Part shown: one piece after another, positions 55,627 through 64,000 of the stretch
Position numbering within the stretch: position 1 is the first letter of the stretch
Layout of the letters: every line of letters begins with the position of its first letter
From: Flavobacteriales bacterium
GTDB lineage: Bacteria > Bacteroidota > Bacteroidia > Flavobacteriales_F > PHOS-HE28
Direction: 5' to 3'
Assembly (NCBI GenBank): GCA_016703005.1
Contig: JADJCX010000002.1
Coordinates: forward strand, 248,001-312,000
Length of the DNA stretch: 64,000 nt
The notes under the pieces: model-generated
The model's input: only the letters and a program-made list of their open reading frames with translations
What the model was told of the DNA's origin: nothing
The model's database searches: none
Made by a program: the position numbers and the translations under genes

Positions 55627-56840
55627 TTGATCTCGTACTCTTTGATCTTGCGGTAAAGCGTGCGCTCACTGATGCCCAGTTCCTCGGCTGCGTATTTGCG
55701 ACGGCCGCGGTGTTTAGCGATGGCCTTTCGGATCAGCTCCTTTTCCTTGTCGGTGATGCTCAACGATTCCTCCACCTCTTGATGATGCACATCCTGGGTT
55801 CCGGCACCAGCGCGTTGAGGCAGTTGTATCCGCATCGGTGCATCCTCGTTCGTTTGCGGCGGCAGATAAATCTCACCACCGTAAACCGGTGATGGCGCTG
55901 AAGGCAATGCCTGCCCTTGTGTCAACGAAAGCACTTGGGCTTTCAAGGCGTTCAGGTCGTTCTTCAGGTCGAAGAGGAATTTGTAGATCAGTTCGCGCTC
56001 GTGCGCCCCGTCCATTCCCATGGATCCGGGACCAGCCAAGGCCGGCAGGTTCGTGGGGCCATCGGCAGGTATGTAGCTCTTTAGTGTTTCGCCGCTGATC
56101 GTACGCACCTGCTCGATCACGCTCATCTGTTCCACGATGTTGCGCAGTTGGCGCACATTGCCCGGCCACCGGTAACCCTCCATCAAGGCCAACGCTTCGT
56201 CCGTGAGAATGAGCGGCTGTGTCCTGTACTTCTCCGCTGTGTCCTGTGCGAACTTCCGGAACAGCAAGTGGATGTCTTTGCGCCGTTCGCGCAGTGGGGG
56301 CACGGTGATCGGCACTGTGTTCAAACGGTAGTACAGGTCCTCGCGGAATGTGTGCTTGGCAATGGCCTCCAACATGTTCACGTTGGTGGCGGCCACTACG
56401 CGCACGTTGGTCTTCTGCGCCTTGCTGCTGCCCACGCGGATGAATTCGCCGGTCTCCAACACGCGCAGCAAACGCACCTGCGTGGTCAACGGTAGCTCGC
56501 CCACTTCATCCAGGAAAAGCGTTCCTCCGTCGGCTGTTTCGAAATAGCCTTTGCGTGAATCGTGAGCACCGGTGAAGGCGCCTTTCTCGTGCCCGAACAA
56601 TTCGCTATCGATAGTGCCTTCCGGGATGGCGCCGCAGTTAACGGCGAAGTAGCTCTGGTGCTTTCGGGCGCTGTTGGCGTGGATGATCTTCGGGATCACC
56701 TCCTTGCCACTGCCGCTCTCACCCGTAATGAGTGCCGACAGGTCGGTTGGGCCTACTTGTGCAGCGATCTCCACGGCGCGGTCCAGCAGCGGGCTGGTGC
56801 CGATGATGCCGAAACGTTGTTTGATCGGTTGGATGTTCAT
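55623..56840 (-). CDS. Sigma-54-dependent transcription activator without receiver domain
   Basis: 405 residues. The AAA+ domain starts almost at once: Walker A GESGSGKE (40-47), the sigma-54 contact loop GAFTGA (87-92), Walker B LFLDEVGELP, and arginine-finger region LYYRLNTVPITVPPLRERRKDI. A Fis-type helix-turn-helix ends the protein (RGRRKYAAEELGISERTLYRKIKEYEIK). No N-terminal receiver or sensor domain is present, so activity must be controlled by another protein or by expression. It sits between miaB and lptE as in many Bacteroidota. Confidence 0.93.
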   Translation of the reverse strand: MNIQPIKQRFGIIGTSPLLDRAVEIAAQVGPTDLSALITGESGSGKEVIPKIIHANSARKHQSYFAVNCGAIPEGTIDSELFGHEKGAFTGAHDSRKGYFETADGGTLFLDEVGELPLTTQVRLLRVLETGEFIRVGSSKAQKTNVRVVAATNVNMLEAIAKHTFREDLYYRLNTVPITVPPLRERRKDIHLLFRKFAQDTAEKYRTQPLILTDEALALMEGYRWPGNVRQLRNIVEQMSVIEQVRTISGETLKSYIPADGPTNLPALAGPGSMGMDGAHERELIYKFLFDLKNDLNALKAQVLSLTQGQALPSAPSPVYGGEIYLPPQTNEDAPMRIQLPQRAGAGTQDVHHQEVEESLSITDKEKELIRKAIAKHRGRRKYAAEELGISERTLYRKIKEYEIK

Positions 56841-58259
56841 TCAAGCGATGGATAATGGCTCCATGGCCGCGGGGTAAGGGATCACAGCGATCACTTCTCC
56901 CTTCAGCGAAGCGGCCGTACCGCTCAAGATCCGGACCCTCACGAAATCGCCTGCCTTTATTTCAGTCGCCCCACTGCCGCGCGGTACGATCACTGTCGTG
57001 TACTGATCGTCCCGTCCGTACATGAATTCTGCGCTGCGTTTGCTCTCCCCTTCCACCAGCACAACGCGCTCCTCGCCAACGGCATTGCGGCGCAGGTCGC
57101 CAGCTGTACTGTTCAGTTTCGCGATCACTTCTTGCAAGCGACGGCTCTTCACTTCTTCAGGCACATCATCGGGATACTTGCGCGCGGCCAGCGTTTTCGG
57201 GCGCTCGCTGTACTTGAACATGAAGGCCATGTCGAAGCGCACTTCCTCCATCAGGCTCAAGGTCTGTTGGTGATCCTCTTCGGTCTCGCCACAAAAACCG
57301 GTGATGATATCGGTGCTGATGGCCGCGCCGGGCATGTGTTTGCGGATGCTTGCGATCCGCTCCAAGTACCACTCCCGCGTGTAGCCGCGGTTCATGCGTT
57401 TCAGCACTTCGCTGCTACCGCTCTGCACAGGCAGGTGTACGTACTTGCAGATGTTGGCGTAGCGCGCCATTACAACCAGCACTCTGTCGGTCATGTCCTT
57501 CGGATGACTGGTGCTGTAGCGCACGCGCAGGGCAGGGGAGACTTCGGCCACCATGGACAGGAGATCGGCGAAATCGACGCTGCCGAGGTCGTTGGCCACT
57601 GGCTGTTGGCCATTGGCCAATAGCTCCTTCTCGGTCCACTTGTAGCTGTCCACATTCTGCCCCAGAAGTGTCACCTCCCTGTATCCTTTCGCCACCAATT
57701 GTTTGCACTCTTCCACAATGGAATGCGGATCGCGGCTGCGTTCGCGGCCACGGGTGAAGGGTACCACGCAGAACGCGCACATGTTGTCGCAGCCGCGCAT
57801 GATCGTAACAAAGGCCGTCACGCCATTGCTGTCCAGTCGCACCGGCTCTATTTCGGCGTAGGTCTCTTCGCGGCTCAGCAGCACGTTCACTGCTTTCTGG
57901 CCGCTTTCCACTTCATCCAGCAGCAACGGCAAACTGCGGTAGGCATCGGGGCCTACCACCAGGTCAACGACCTTCTTCTTCACAAGCAGATCCTCGCGCA
58001 TGCGCTCGGCCATGCAGCCCAGCACGCCCACCTTCATTCCGCGCTTCTTCGCTTTCAACGCGTTCATCTCGTTGATGCGCTGCATAACGGTGTACTCGGC
58101 CTTTTCCCGGATGCTGCAGGTATTGAGCAGGACGAGATCGGCCTCCTCTGCCGTGGCTGCGGTCGTGTACCCATCCTTGGTCAGGATGCTGGCCACGATC
58201 TCGCTGTCGCTATGGTTCATCTGGCAACCGTAGCTCTCTATGTAAACCTTCTTGCTCAC
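56841..58259 (-). CDS. miaB: tRNA-2-methylthio-N6-dimethylallyladenosine synthase
   Basis: 472 residues. The UPF0004 domain starts KVYIESYGCQMNHSDSE (first cluster cysteine Cys12). The radical SAM motif is MRGCDNMCAFCVVPFTRG. A C-terminal TRAM domain includes GDFVRVRILSGTAASLKGEVI. It adds methylthio to i6A37 in tRNA with two Fe-S clusters. Its stop directly abuts the ATG of the sigma-54 activator, so the two are co-transcribed. Confidence 0.95.
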   Translation of the reverse strand: MSKKVYIESYGCQMNHSDSEIVASILTKDGYTTAATAEEADLVLLNTCSIREKAEYTVMQRINEMNALKAKKRGMKVGVLGCMAERMREDLLVKKKVVDLVVGPDAYRSLPLLLDEVESGQKAVNVLLSREETYAEIEPVRLDSNGVTAFVTIMRGCDNMCAFCVVPFTRGRERSRDPHSIVEECKQLVAKGYREVTLLGQNVDSYKWTEKELLANGQQPVANDLGSVDFADLLSMVAEVSPALRVRYSTSHPKDMTDRVLVVMARYANICKYVHLPVQSGSSEVLKRMNRGYTREWYLERIASIRKHMPGAAISTDIITGFCGETEEDHQQTLSLMEEVRFDMAFMFKYSERPKTLAARKYPDDVPEEVKSRRLQEVIAKLNSTAGDLRRNAVGEERVVLVEGESKRSAEFMYGRDDQYTTVIVPRGSGATEIKAGDFVRVRILSGTAASLKGEVIAVIPYPAAMEPLSIA

Positions 58260-58364
58260 TGCCTTTGGAAAGGGGGCCGAAAGTACGGACCTTGGCAGGC
58301 CTGACGTTGTGGCATGTGAGCGGCGGGTCGACTGTCGAATAGATTGCTGAAACCTTTCAAGAAC

Positions 58365-59101
58365 GTGAACGCGACGCGCGTCCAGTACTTCCGAATTGTT
58401 CTTGGCGCGGTGACTGTCGCCGTGTCGACCTCGTTCGGGTATTCACAACAATTGCTCGGGGTGTCGGTCGGGGTGATGGATTTTGAGCTGCGCGCTCGCA
58501 AGGGGGAGGGTCATCAGATCGCGAAGTTCGAACCAAGCCATGGTGCTTTTCCCACTGCCACAGTGTTTTTCCGAGACAAACGGTTGACGCATTTCAACTG
58601 GTGCTTTGAAGCGATCTACTCCAGAAAGGAGTTCAGCGCGTACTACTCCAGCGGTAGCTTGGCTGGAAGCAAGGGCGCGGAGGGAGAAGTTGTGCTGGAC
58701 CTTATACACCTGTCCATCTTGCCGCAAGTGAAGCTTGGGCCCAAGGGCCGAACCTCGATCCGGTTCGGGTTCATGCACGGTGTCATCATCAAGAGCTACT
58801 TCACTGGCCGCGAATGGAATTCGTACCCGTATCAATGGAGCAGTCGGGAATTGCATGCCGAACCAGCTGAGGATTTCGTCGGTGATCTGCGGTTCCTTAT
58901 TGGCTTCGGTGTGGAATTACCCGCTGGGGAGGGTATGGTGATAACGACGATCCGTATTGGAGTCCAGCTGTTGGCCCTTTGCTCGCGCGGCAACCCTATT
59001 CGTTCGGACAGGAGTGGGGGATCCGGTTGGGCTGTGGACGCATGATGCGGAATAGGAAAAGTTCGACACCCGTTAAGCCATCCACAGGTGATCGAAAATG
59101 A
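58365..59101 (+). CDS. Outer-membrane-like beta protein, tandem paralogue A (one frameshift)
   Basis: About 245 residues. The start is uncertain: TTG 58344 or GTG 58365; the latter gives a good signal peptide (VQYFRIVLGAVTVAVSTSFGYSQ). The body has alternating strands (FELRARKGEGHQIAKFEPS, FFRDKRLTHFNWCFEAIYSRKEFSAYY, LDLIHLSILPQVKLG, RFGFMHGVIIKSY). The frame changes near 58930 (GGGGAGGG). The other frame continues GYGDNDDPYWSPAVGPLLARQPYSFGQEWGIRLGCGRMM and stops at 59101, aligning with the paralogue and overlapping its ATG by 4 bp. It is probably a porin-family-like small barrel; function unknown. Confidence 0.65.
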
Positions 59102-59832
59102 AGACCACCATTGCACGGTTGATCCTGGCTTCCGCGGTGGTGGTGAGCGGATCCGTGTCCAAGGCGCAGTACCTCATCGGCGCCTCCAGTGGAGGCGTGC
59201 TTTTCGAGCTGCGATCCCGTCCCAGTGATGGGCATGCCAGCGCCAGCTTCGATCCGGGTCCAGGCCCGTTTTGGACGGCCTCCGTTTTCTACCGCGAACA
59301 ACACTTCGATCACACCAATCTAGGCCTGGAGTTGATCTACACGCGTAAGGAATTCGAGGTGAGCTACAGCGATGGTGGTCTGGCCGGTTCTTATGGTACA
59401 GAGGGATATGTTGAACTGGACCTGCTTCATCTGGCGATCATCCCGCAGGTGAACCTCGGGGCTTCAAAGCGGGCCGTGGTCCGGTTCGGATTGATGCAGG
59501 GCATCCTCCTGCGCGGTAGGATCTCAGGTCGTGAATGGTACCATGTGGGCGGAACCAACTACGACCGAACATTCGAGAAGGAACGTACTGAGGATTTTGG
59601 CGGAGACCTTCGATTGTTCTTCGGATTTGGTTTCGAGGTGGCAATGGGAGAGCGGGCCCGTGTGCTCTTCGACCCGTATTTCACGCCTGCTATCACCAGC
59701 TTATTGAAGCAAGAGCCACGGTCAAAGGGTATGGAATGGGGCCTCAGGATCAGCTTGGCTCTTCGCATGCCGGGTACCACGATCGCTGAGTGGATGCTAA
59801 GGATCACACCAGCAGGTGAACCCGGGTATTGA
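59098..59832 (+). CDS. Outer-membrane-like beta protein, tandem paralogue B
   Basis: 244 residues with signal peptide (MKTTIARLILASAVVVSGSVSKAQ). It aligns with the preceding protein over its length: FELRSRPSDGHASASFDPG, FYREQHFDHTNLGLELIYTRKEF, LDLLHLAIIPQVNLG, RFGLMQGILLRGRISGREW, RTEDFGGDLRLFFGFGFEV. The strand pattern suggests an 8- to 10-stranded outer-membrane barrel. The pair looks like a local duplication, translationally coupled by an ATGA overlap. Confidence 0.75.
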   Translation: MKTTIARLILASAVVVSGSVSKAQYLIGASSGGVLFELRSRPSDGHASASFDPGPGPFWTASVFYREQHFDHTNLGLELIYTRKEFEVSYSDGGLAGSYGTEGYVELDLLHLAIIPQVNLGASKRAVVRFGLMQGILLRGRISGREWYHVGGTNYDRTFEKERTEDFGGDLRLFFGFGFEVAMGERARVLFDPYFTPAITSLLKQEPRSKGMEWGLRISLALRMPGTTIAEWMLRITPAGEPGY

Positions 59833-60006
59833 ACGGATGCGATCCCATGCGTTTTGGTCGACCCACCTCCCTGTTGAAAATTTTCCTTCCCGTAGGGAAG
59901 AGAGATACATGAGGCCAGGGGGGTGACCAACTTCCCGATCCAACACCTTTCATTTGCCGCTCTGTTCATTGGGGTAATGGTGCCCTGATGGCATCTGTTC
60001 AGCAGC
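59833..60006. other. Intergenic region before topA
   Basis: About 170 bp holding a small hairpin CTTCCC-GTA-GGGAAG near 59887-59901, perhaps ending the barrel-pair transcript. No clear promoter consensus was found for topA. Confidence 0.3.
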
Positions 60007-62525
60007 ATGGCCAAGAAGAAGGAAGCAAGCGGTGATCTGGTGATCGTGGAGTCTCCGGCCAAGGCCAAGACCATCGAGAAGTATCTGGGTGAAGGCTATA
60101 CCGTGCTGAGCAGCTACGGCCACGTCCGCGATCTTCCCGAACGCGATCTGAGCGTGGACGTGGAGAACGGATTCGAACCGACCTACATCGTTCCGGACGA
60201 CAAGAAGGCGCGCCTCAGTGAACTCCAGAAACAAGCGGACAAGTCAGAGACCGTGTGGCTCGCGACCGACGAAGACCGTGAGGGGGAAGCCATCAGCTGG
60301 CACTTGAAGGAGGCATTGAAGCTGGATCCGGCCAAGGTGAAGCGGATCACCTTCAACGAGATCACGAAGAAAGCCGTGCTGGAAGCCATTGCCAATCCGC
60401 GCGAGATCGATGTGCACTTGGTAGATGCTCAACAAGCGCGTCGTGTGTTGGATCGTTTGGTTGGTTATGAACTGAGTCCGATCCTGTGGCGCAAAGTGAA
60501 GCCGAGCCTGAGTGCGGGCCGCGTGCAGAGCGTTGCTGTGCGGTTGATCGTCGATCGGGAGCGGGAGATCCTCGGCTTCAATTCCACGAGTGCGTTCCGC
60601 GTGACCGCGGTATTGCTTGTTGATGGCAAGACCCCAAGTGAAGGCCGAACTGCCTGCGCGCTTTGCCACTGAGCCCGAGGCGTTGGCTTTTCTCCAAGGT
60701 TGCGTTGGTTCCACGTACACCGTTGAAGCGGTCGAGAAGAAGCCTGGTAAACGATCCCCCGCTGCACCGTTCACCACTTCAACGCTTCAACAAGAAGCAT
60801 CGCGGAAGTTGGGCTATGGCGTTGATCGCACCATGCGGATCGCGCAAGGCTTGTATGAGCAAGGAAGCATCAGCTACATGCGCACCGACTCGGTGAACCT
60901 GAGCGAATTCGCGATCAACGCCGCTGTCGATGCGGTGACCACGAACTACGGCGCACGGTACAGCAAGAGCCGCCGCTTCGCCAGCAAGAGCAAAGGTGCG
61001 CAGGAGGCACACGAAGCCATACGCCCGACGGACTTCATGGTGCGGACTGCCGGAGCCGACCGCGATGCTGAACGATTGTACGACCTGATCTGGAAACGCA
61101 CTATCGCCAGCCAGATGGCTGAAGCGGAATTGGAGAAGACGGTCGTCAACATCGCGATCAGTGGCCATGCCAACGAGAAGTTGGTCGCGCAGGGCGAGGT
61201 GATCCTCTTCGATGGTTTCCTGAAGGTGTACATGGAAGGCCGCGACGACGAAGAGGGCGACGAGCAGGAAGGCCTGCTGCCTGAGATGCGCCAAGGCCAG
61301 CAATTGCAGTTGCAGGAAATGGCCGCGACTCAGCGCTTCGATCGTGCAAGCCCCCGTTACACGGAAGCAAGCTTGGTGAAGAAGCTGGAGGAGCTCGGCA
61401 TCGGTCGCCCTTCTACGTACGCACCAACGATTAGCACCGTTCAGAAGCGCGGTTATGTGGTGAAGGAGAGCCGTGATGGCGTTCCGCGCCCATACCGCGT
61501 CCTTACACTAGCCAGTGATGCGATCACCGATGCTACGGCCACCGAGAATGTCGGCGCCGAGAAGCAGAAGTTGTTCCCCACTGATATCGGTATGGTAGTG
61601 AATGACTTTCTGGTGGAGCACTTTCCCATCATCGTCGATTTCAATTTCACGGCGAACGTGGAAGAAGAGTTCGACGTGATCGCCGAGGGCAAGGAGGATT
61701 GGCGTGCGATGATCAAGCGCTTCTACACGCCGTTCCACCAGACCATTGGCACCGTAAAGGACACAGCGGAGAAAGCCACCGGCGCCCGTGAGTTGGGCAT
61801 TGACCCGGCCAGTGGTCGCAAGATCTTCTCTCGCATCGGCCGCTTTGGTCCCATGATCCAGATCGGTGAAGTGGGCGACGAAGAGAAACCCAAGTTCGCC
61901 AGCCTGCGGAAGGATCAGAGCATCGGCACCATTGAACTGAAGGACGCGCTTGATCTTTTCAAACTCCCGCGCACCCTCGGCGAACGTGATGGTGAAGTGG
62001 TGAGTGTTGGCATCGGTCGGTTCGGACCATACGTCCGATTCGGCGCCACGTATGCCAGTCTGCAAGCGGAGGATGATCCGTTGGCGATCGACCTCGCACG
62101 CGCCATTGAACTGATCGATAACAAGAAGGCCGCGAACCAAACGCGCGACCTCGGTGAATACCAAGGCGAAATGCTCACGGTCGGTCGCGGTCGCTTCGGG
62201 GCCATTCGTGAAGGCCGGTAAGATCTACGCCAATATCCCCAAGGGCGAGGACCCGGCGTCGGTGACGTTGGAACGCGGCATCGAACTGGTTGCAGCTAAG
62301 ATGGCCGGGGCCGCCGCGCTCATCTTGCGCAAGTTCGAGGGCAGCGAGCTGCAGATCCTCGACGGTCGCTACGGCCCGTACATCACCGACGGAAAGAAAA
62401 ACGCCAACCTGCCGAAGGACAAGAAGCCGGAGGAGATCACGCTTGAGGAGTGCGCGAAACTGATCGAGGATGCACCCGCCAAAAAGAAGGGGCCAAAGCG
62501 TGGCGGTTTCCGCAAGAAGAAGTGA
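60007..62525 (+). CDS. topA: DNA topoisomerase I (two frameshifts)
   Basis: About 838 residues. The TOPRIM domain has VIVESPAKAKTIEKYLGEGY and ATDEDREGEAIS; the active-site Tyr is in ISYMRTDSVNLS (about residue 290). The frame is broken in CCCC at 60632-60635 and in GGGG at 62198-62201. Removing one base at each joins VDGKTQVKAELPARF and GRGRFGPFVKAGKIYANIP. The C-terminus consists of four topo_C repeats (GRFGPMIQIGE, GRFGPYVRFGA, GRFGPFVKAGK, GRYGPYITDGK) and a Lys-rich end, without zinc fingers. It relaxes negative supercoils. Both breaks are homopolymer indels, most likely assembly errors. Confidence 0.94.
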
Positions 62526-62659
62526 GGATCAGTTGACAGTGGGGCGTTGACAGTTGATGGCCGAAGGCCGCATCGGTTCGAAAGGACCTACGGACCTTTC
62601 GGGCAGTATCCGCCGGTCTCCAACACGTGCGGGATCTTTCGTCCCGCTCAACCTTCCCC

Positions 62660-63829
62660 ATGGACCTTTCCATCTACTTCCAACCGAGCGAGCGGTTCGG
62701 TCGCAGCCAACCCGACTGGAGTATACACGCATTGGGTGCGAACACACGGTTCCACACAACGAACCGCTTTCCGGAGCTCGAAGGCGCGGAGGTCGCGATC
62801 CTCGGTGTTCTGGATGATCCCGGTCATGCTCGTCCACGTAGCGTGGTGAAGGCGCCTGATGCGGTACGAGCTGAACTCTATGAGCTTTTCCTGCCGCCTG
62901 GGAATTTGCAGTTGGTGGATCTGGGCGACCTGCATCCGGGCAATAGTGCGCAGGATACGCAGCACGCCTTGGCTGAGACCCTAGCCCAACTCATGCGCAT
63001 GAACATTGTGCCCATTGTGCTCGGCGGCGGACAGGGCCATACGTTCACCCAGTACTTGGCGTACGAGAAATTGGAGCGAACTGCGAACTTGGTCTGTATC
63101 GATCCTCGCTTCGATCTTGGGGATCCGGGCCAAGGCTTGGCCGACACAAGCTACTTGAGCCACATCGTGCTGCGTCAGCCCAACTACCTTTTCAACTACA
63201 GCAACCTTGGCTACCAAACCTATCTCATCGACCAGCCGGGCATCGAGTTGATGGACAGGCTGTTCTTCGATGTCCATCGCCTCGGAGAGGTTCGCGGGGC
63301 GGTAGCCGATATGGAACCCGTGCTCCGGAACGCCGACACCCTGAGCGTGGATATGTCCGCTATTCGACGGAGCGATGCACCCGGTACCAGCCGCCCAGGC
63401 CCAAATGGCTTCCATGGTGAAGAAGTCTGCCAGCTGATGCGCTACGCCGGTGTGAGCGAGAAGGTGACGAGTTTGGCCATTTATGAACTGGACCCGGACC
63501 GGGATGTGAACGGAACGACAGCACAATTGGCGGCCCAGATGGTGTGGTGTTTCTTGGATGGTCATCGAAGCCGCACGAACGACTTGCCATGGATGGACCG
63601 GAAGAAGTTCACCAAGTTCCATGTACCGATCAAAGGCCATGATCAGGAGTTGGTGTTCTACAAGAGCATGGTAAGTGACAGATGGTGGATGGACGTGCCT
63701 TACCGGGCGGAGCAAGAAGCCCGCTTCGAGCGTCACCATTTGGTCCCGTGTTCGATCGGCGACTACCAAGCCGCCTGTCGCGAGGAGGTTCCGGACCGTT
63801 GGTGGCGCACGTTCCAGAAGCTCAGCTGA
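62660..63829 (+). CDS. Formimidoylglutamase-like (ureohydrolase fold) protein with altered metal site
   Basis: 389 residues from the ATG at 62660 (MDLSIYFQPSERFGRSQPDW). The arginase/ureohydrolase fold is seen in VAILGVLDD, IVPIVLGGGQGHTFTQYLAYE and SVDMSAIRRSDAPG...PNGFHGEEVCQLMRYAG. The family's manganese ligands are partly missing: the DxHxD motif reads CIDPRFDLGD and the DxDxxDP motif reads SVDMSAIRRSDAPG. So it may be catalytically dead or bind differently. In flavobacteria a gene of this type commonly lies between topA and gldK, as seems to be the case here. Confidence 0.8.
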   Translation: MDLSIYFQPSERFGRSQPDWSIHALGANTRFHTTNRFPELEGAEVAILGVLDDPGHARPRSVVKAPDAVRAELYELFLPPGNLQLVDLGDLHPGNSAQDTQHALAETLAQLMRMNIVPIVLGGGQGHTFTQYLAYEKLERTANLVCIDPRFDLGDPGQGLADTSYLSHIVLRQPNYLFNYSNLGYQTYLIDQPGIELMDRLFFDVHRLGEVRGAVADMEPVLRNADTLSVDMSAIRRSDAPGTSRPGPNGFHGEEVCQLMRYAGVSEKVTSLAIYELDPDRDVNGTTAQLAAQMVWCFLDGHRSRTNDLPWMDRKKFTKFHVPIKGHDQELVFYKSMVSDRWWMDVPYRAEQEARFERHHLVPCSIGDYQAACREEVPDRWWRTFQKLS

Positions 63830-63889
63830 CGCGCCATTTAGGCGTCGGAACGGGTCGCGATCCCAAGGCTGCGCCAGTGTTGGGAAAAT

Positions 63890-63918
63890 TTGGAGGGATC
63901 CAACCGTTGCTATATTGG
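63890..63918 (+). promoter_or_regulatory. Possible promoter of the gene at the right edge
   Basis: TTG at 63890-63892 and TATATTGG at 63911-63918 are 18 nt apart, close to the Bacteroidota -33/-7 pattern (TTG, 17-23 nt, TAnnTTTG) with one mismatch in the second box. Confidence 0.4.
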
Positions 63919-63985
63919 CGCCGGGATCAACCACGGTCCCAGTGGGATATTTTGTCCTATTGGGGTCCACTGAACAGGAACAGAG

Positions 63986-64000
63986 ATGAGGAGGATCGTT
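63986..64000 (+). CDS. Start of a gene cut by the window edge, possibly gldK
   Basis: ATG AGG AGG ATC GTT at the very end gives MRRIV, which suits the basic start of a signal peptide. The topA / formimidoylglutamase-like order is followed by gldK (T9SS ring lipoprotein) in flavobacteria such as F. johnsoniae, so gldK is the expected gene. Five codons cannot prove it. Confidence 0.35.

Overview
The window looks like a contig from a high-GC member of the Bacteroidota, most likely order Flavobacteriales. The reasons are: many secreted proteins with type IX secretion (T9SS) C-terminal sorting domains or CHU_C domains; one clear Bacteroidota-type promoter (TAnnTTTG); no obvious Shine-Dalgarno sequences; and typical gene neighbourhoods such as miaB / sigma-54 activator / lptE / TPR protein / secG / groES / groL, tgt / YjgP-YjgQ permease, and topA / formimidoylglutamase-like / (edge of probable gldK). 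No rRNA, tRNA, CRISPR array, transposase or prophage gene was recognised.

Layout. 1-8.7 kb: an outer-membrane beta-barrel receptor, a glycine-rich RRM protein, a LuxR-type response regulator, a shattered beta-helix gene and a shattered propeller-type histidine kinase. 8.8-25.2 kb: two giant secreted repeat proteins on the minus strand and a divergent operon of ECF sigma factor, membrane-anchored anti-sigma/TPR protein and CHAT protease. 25.2-36.2 kb: a 5'-truncated DUF4139 gene, a CotH-kinase T9SS protein, a rhodanese lipoprotein, NUDIX hydrolase / pyrE, an SRPBCC protein, a CHU_C lipoprotein, an ABC exporter, rsmG, a second sigma factor and a GT2 glycosyltransferase. 36.3-46.6 kb: a broken LRR/T9SS gene, a thioredoxin-fold protein, tgt, an LptF/G-type permease, a trypsin-nuclease fusion, a SMUG-type uracil-DNA glycosylase, a long-chain acyl-CoA synthetase and a DUF3817 protein. 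46.7-51.3 kb: an MksBEF condensin without the MksG nuclease. 51.4-58.3 kb: the conserved groL-to-miaB block. 58.3-64 kb: two tandem paralogous small outer-membrane-like proteins, topA, a formimidoylglutamase-like protein and the first codons of the next gene.

The strongest discovery candidate is the 8.8-25.2 kb block. Both giant repeat genes are preceded by the same bipartite motif (ATGATCGTTCACAT, 14 nt, CGATGTA). The sigma-factor gene carries a close version of it (GTTCACAT, 13 nt, CGATGAT) in its own upstream region. This looks like an autoregulated ECF regulon coupling a membrane-tethered, probably periplasmic CHAT protease to two giant surface proteins.

A caution covers the whole window: groL, topA, pyrE and the LptF/G-type gene, all normally conserved or essential, carry single-base frameshifts, most of them by homopolymer runs. 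That pattern points to indel errors in the assembly. Frameshift density is much higher at 4.1-8.7 kb and 36.3-38.5 kb, where real gene decay is also possible.
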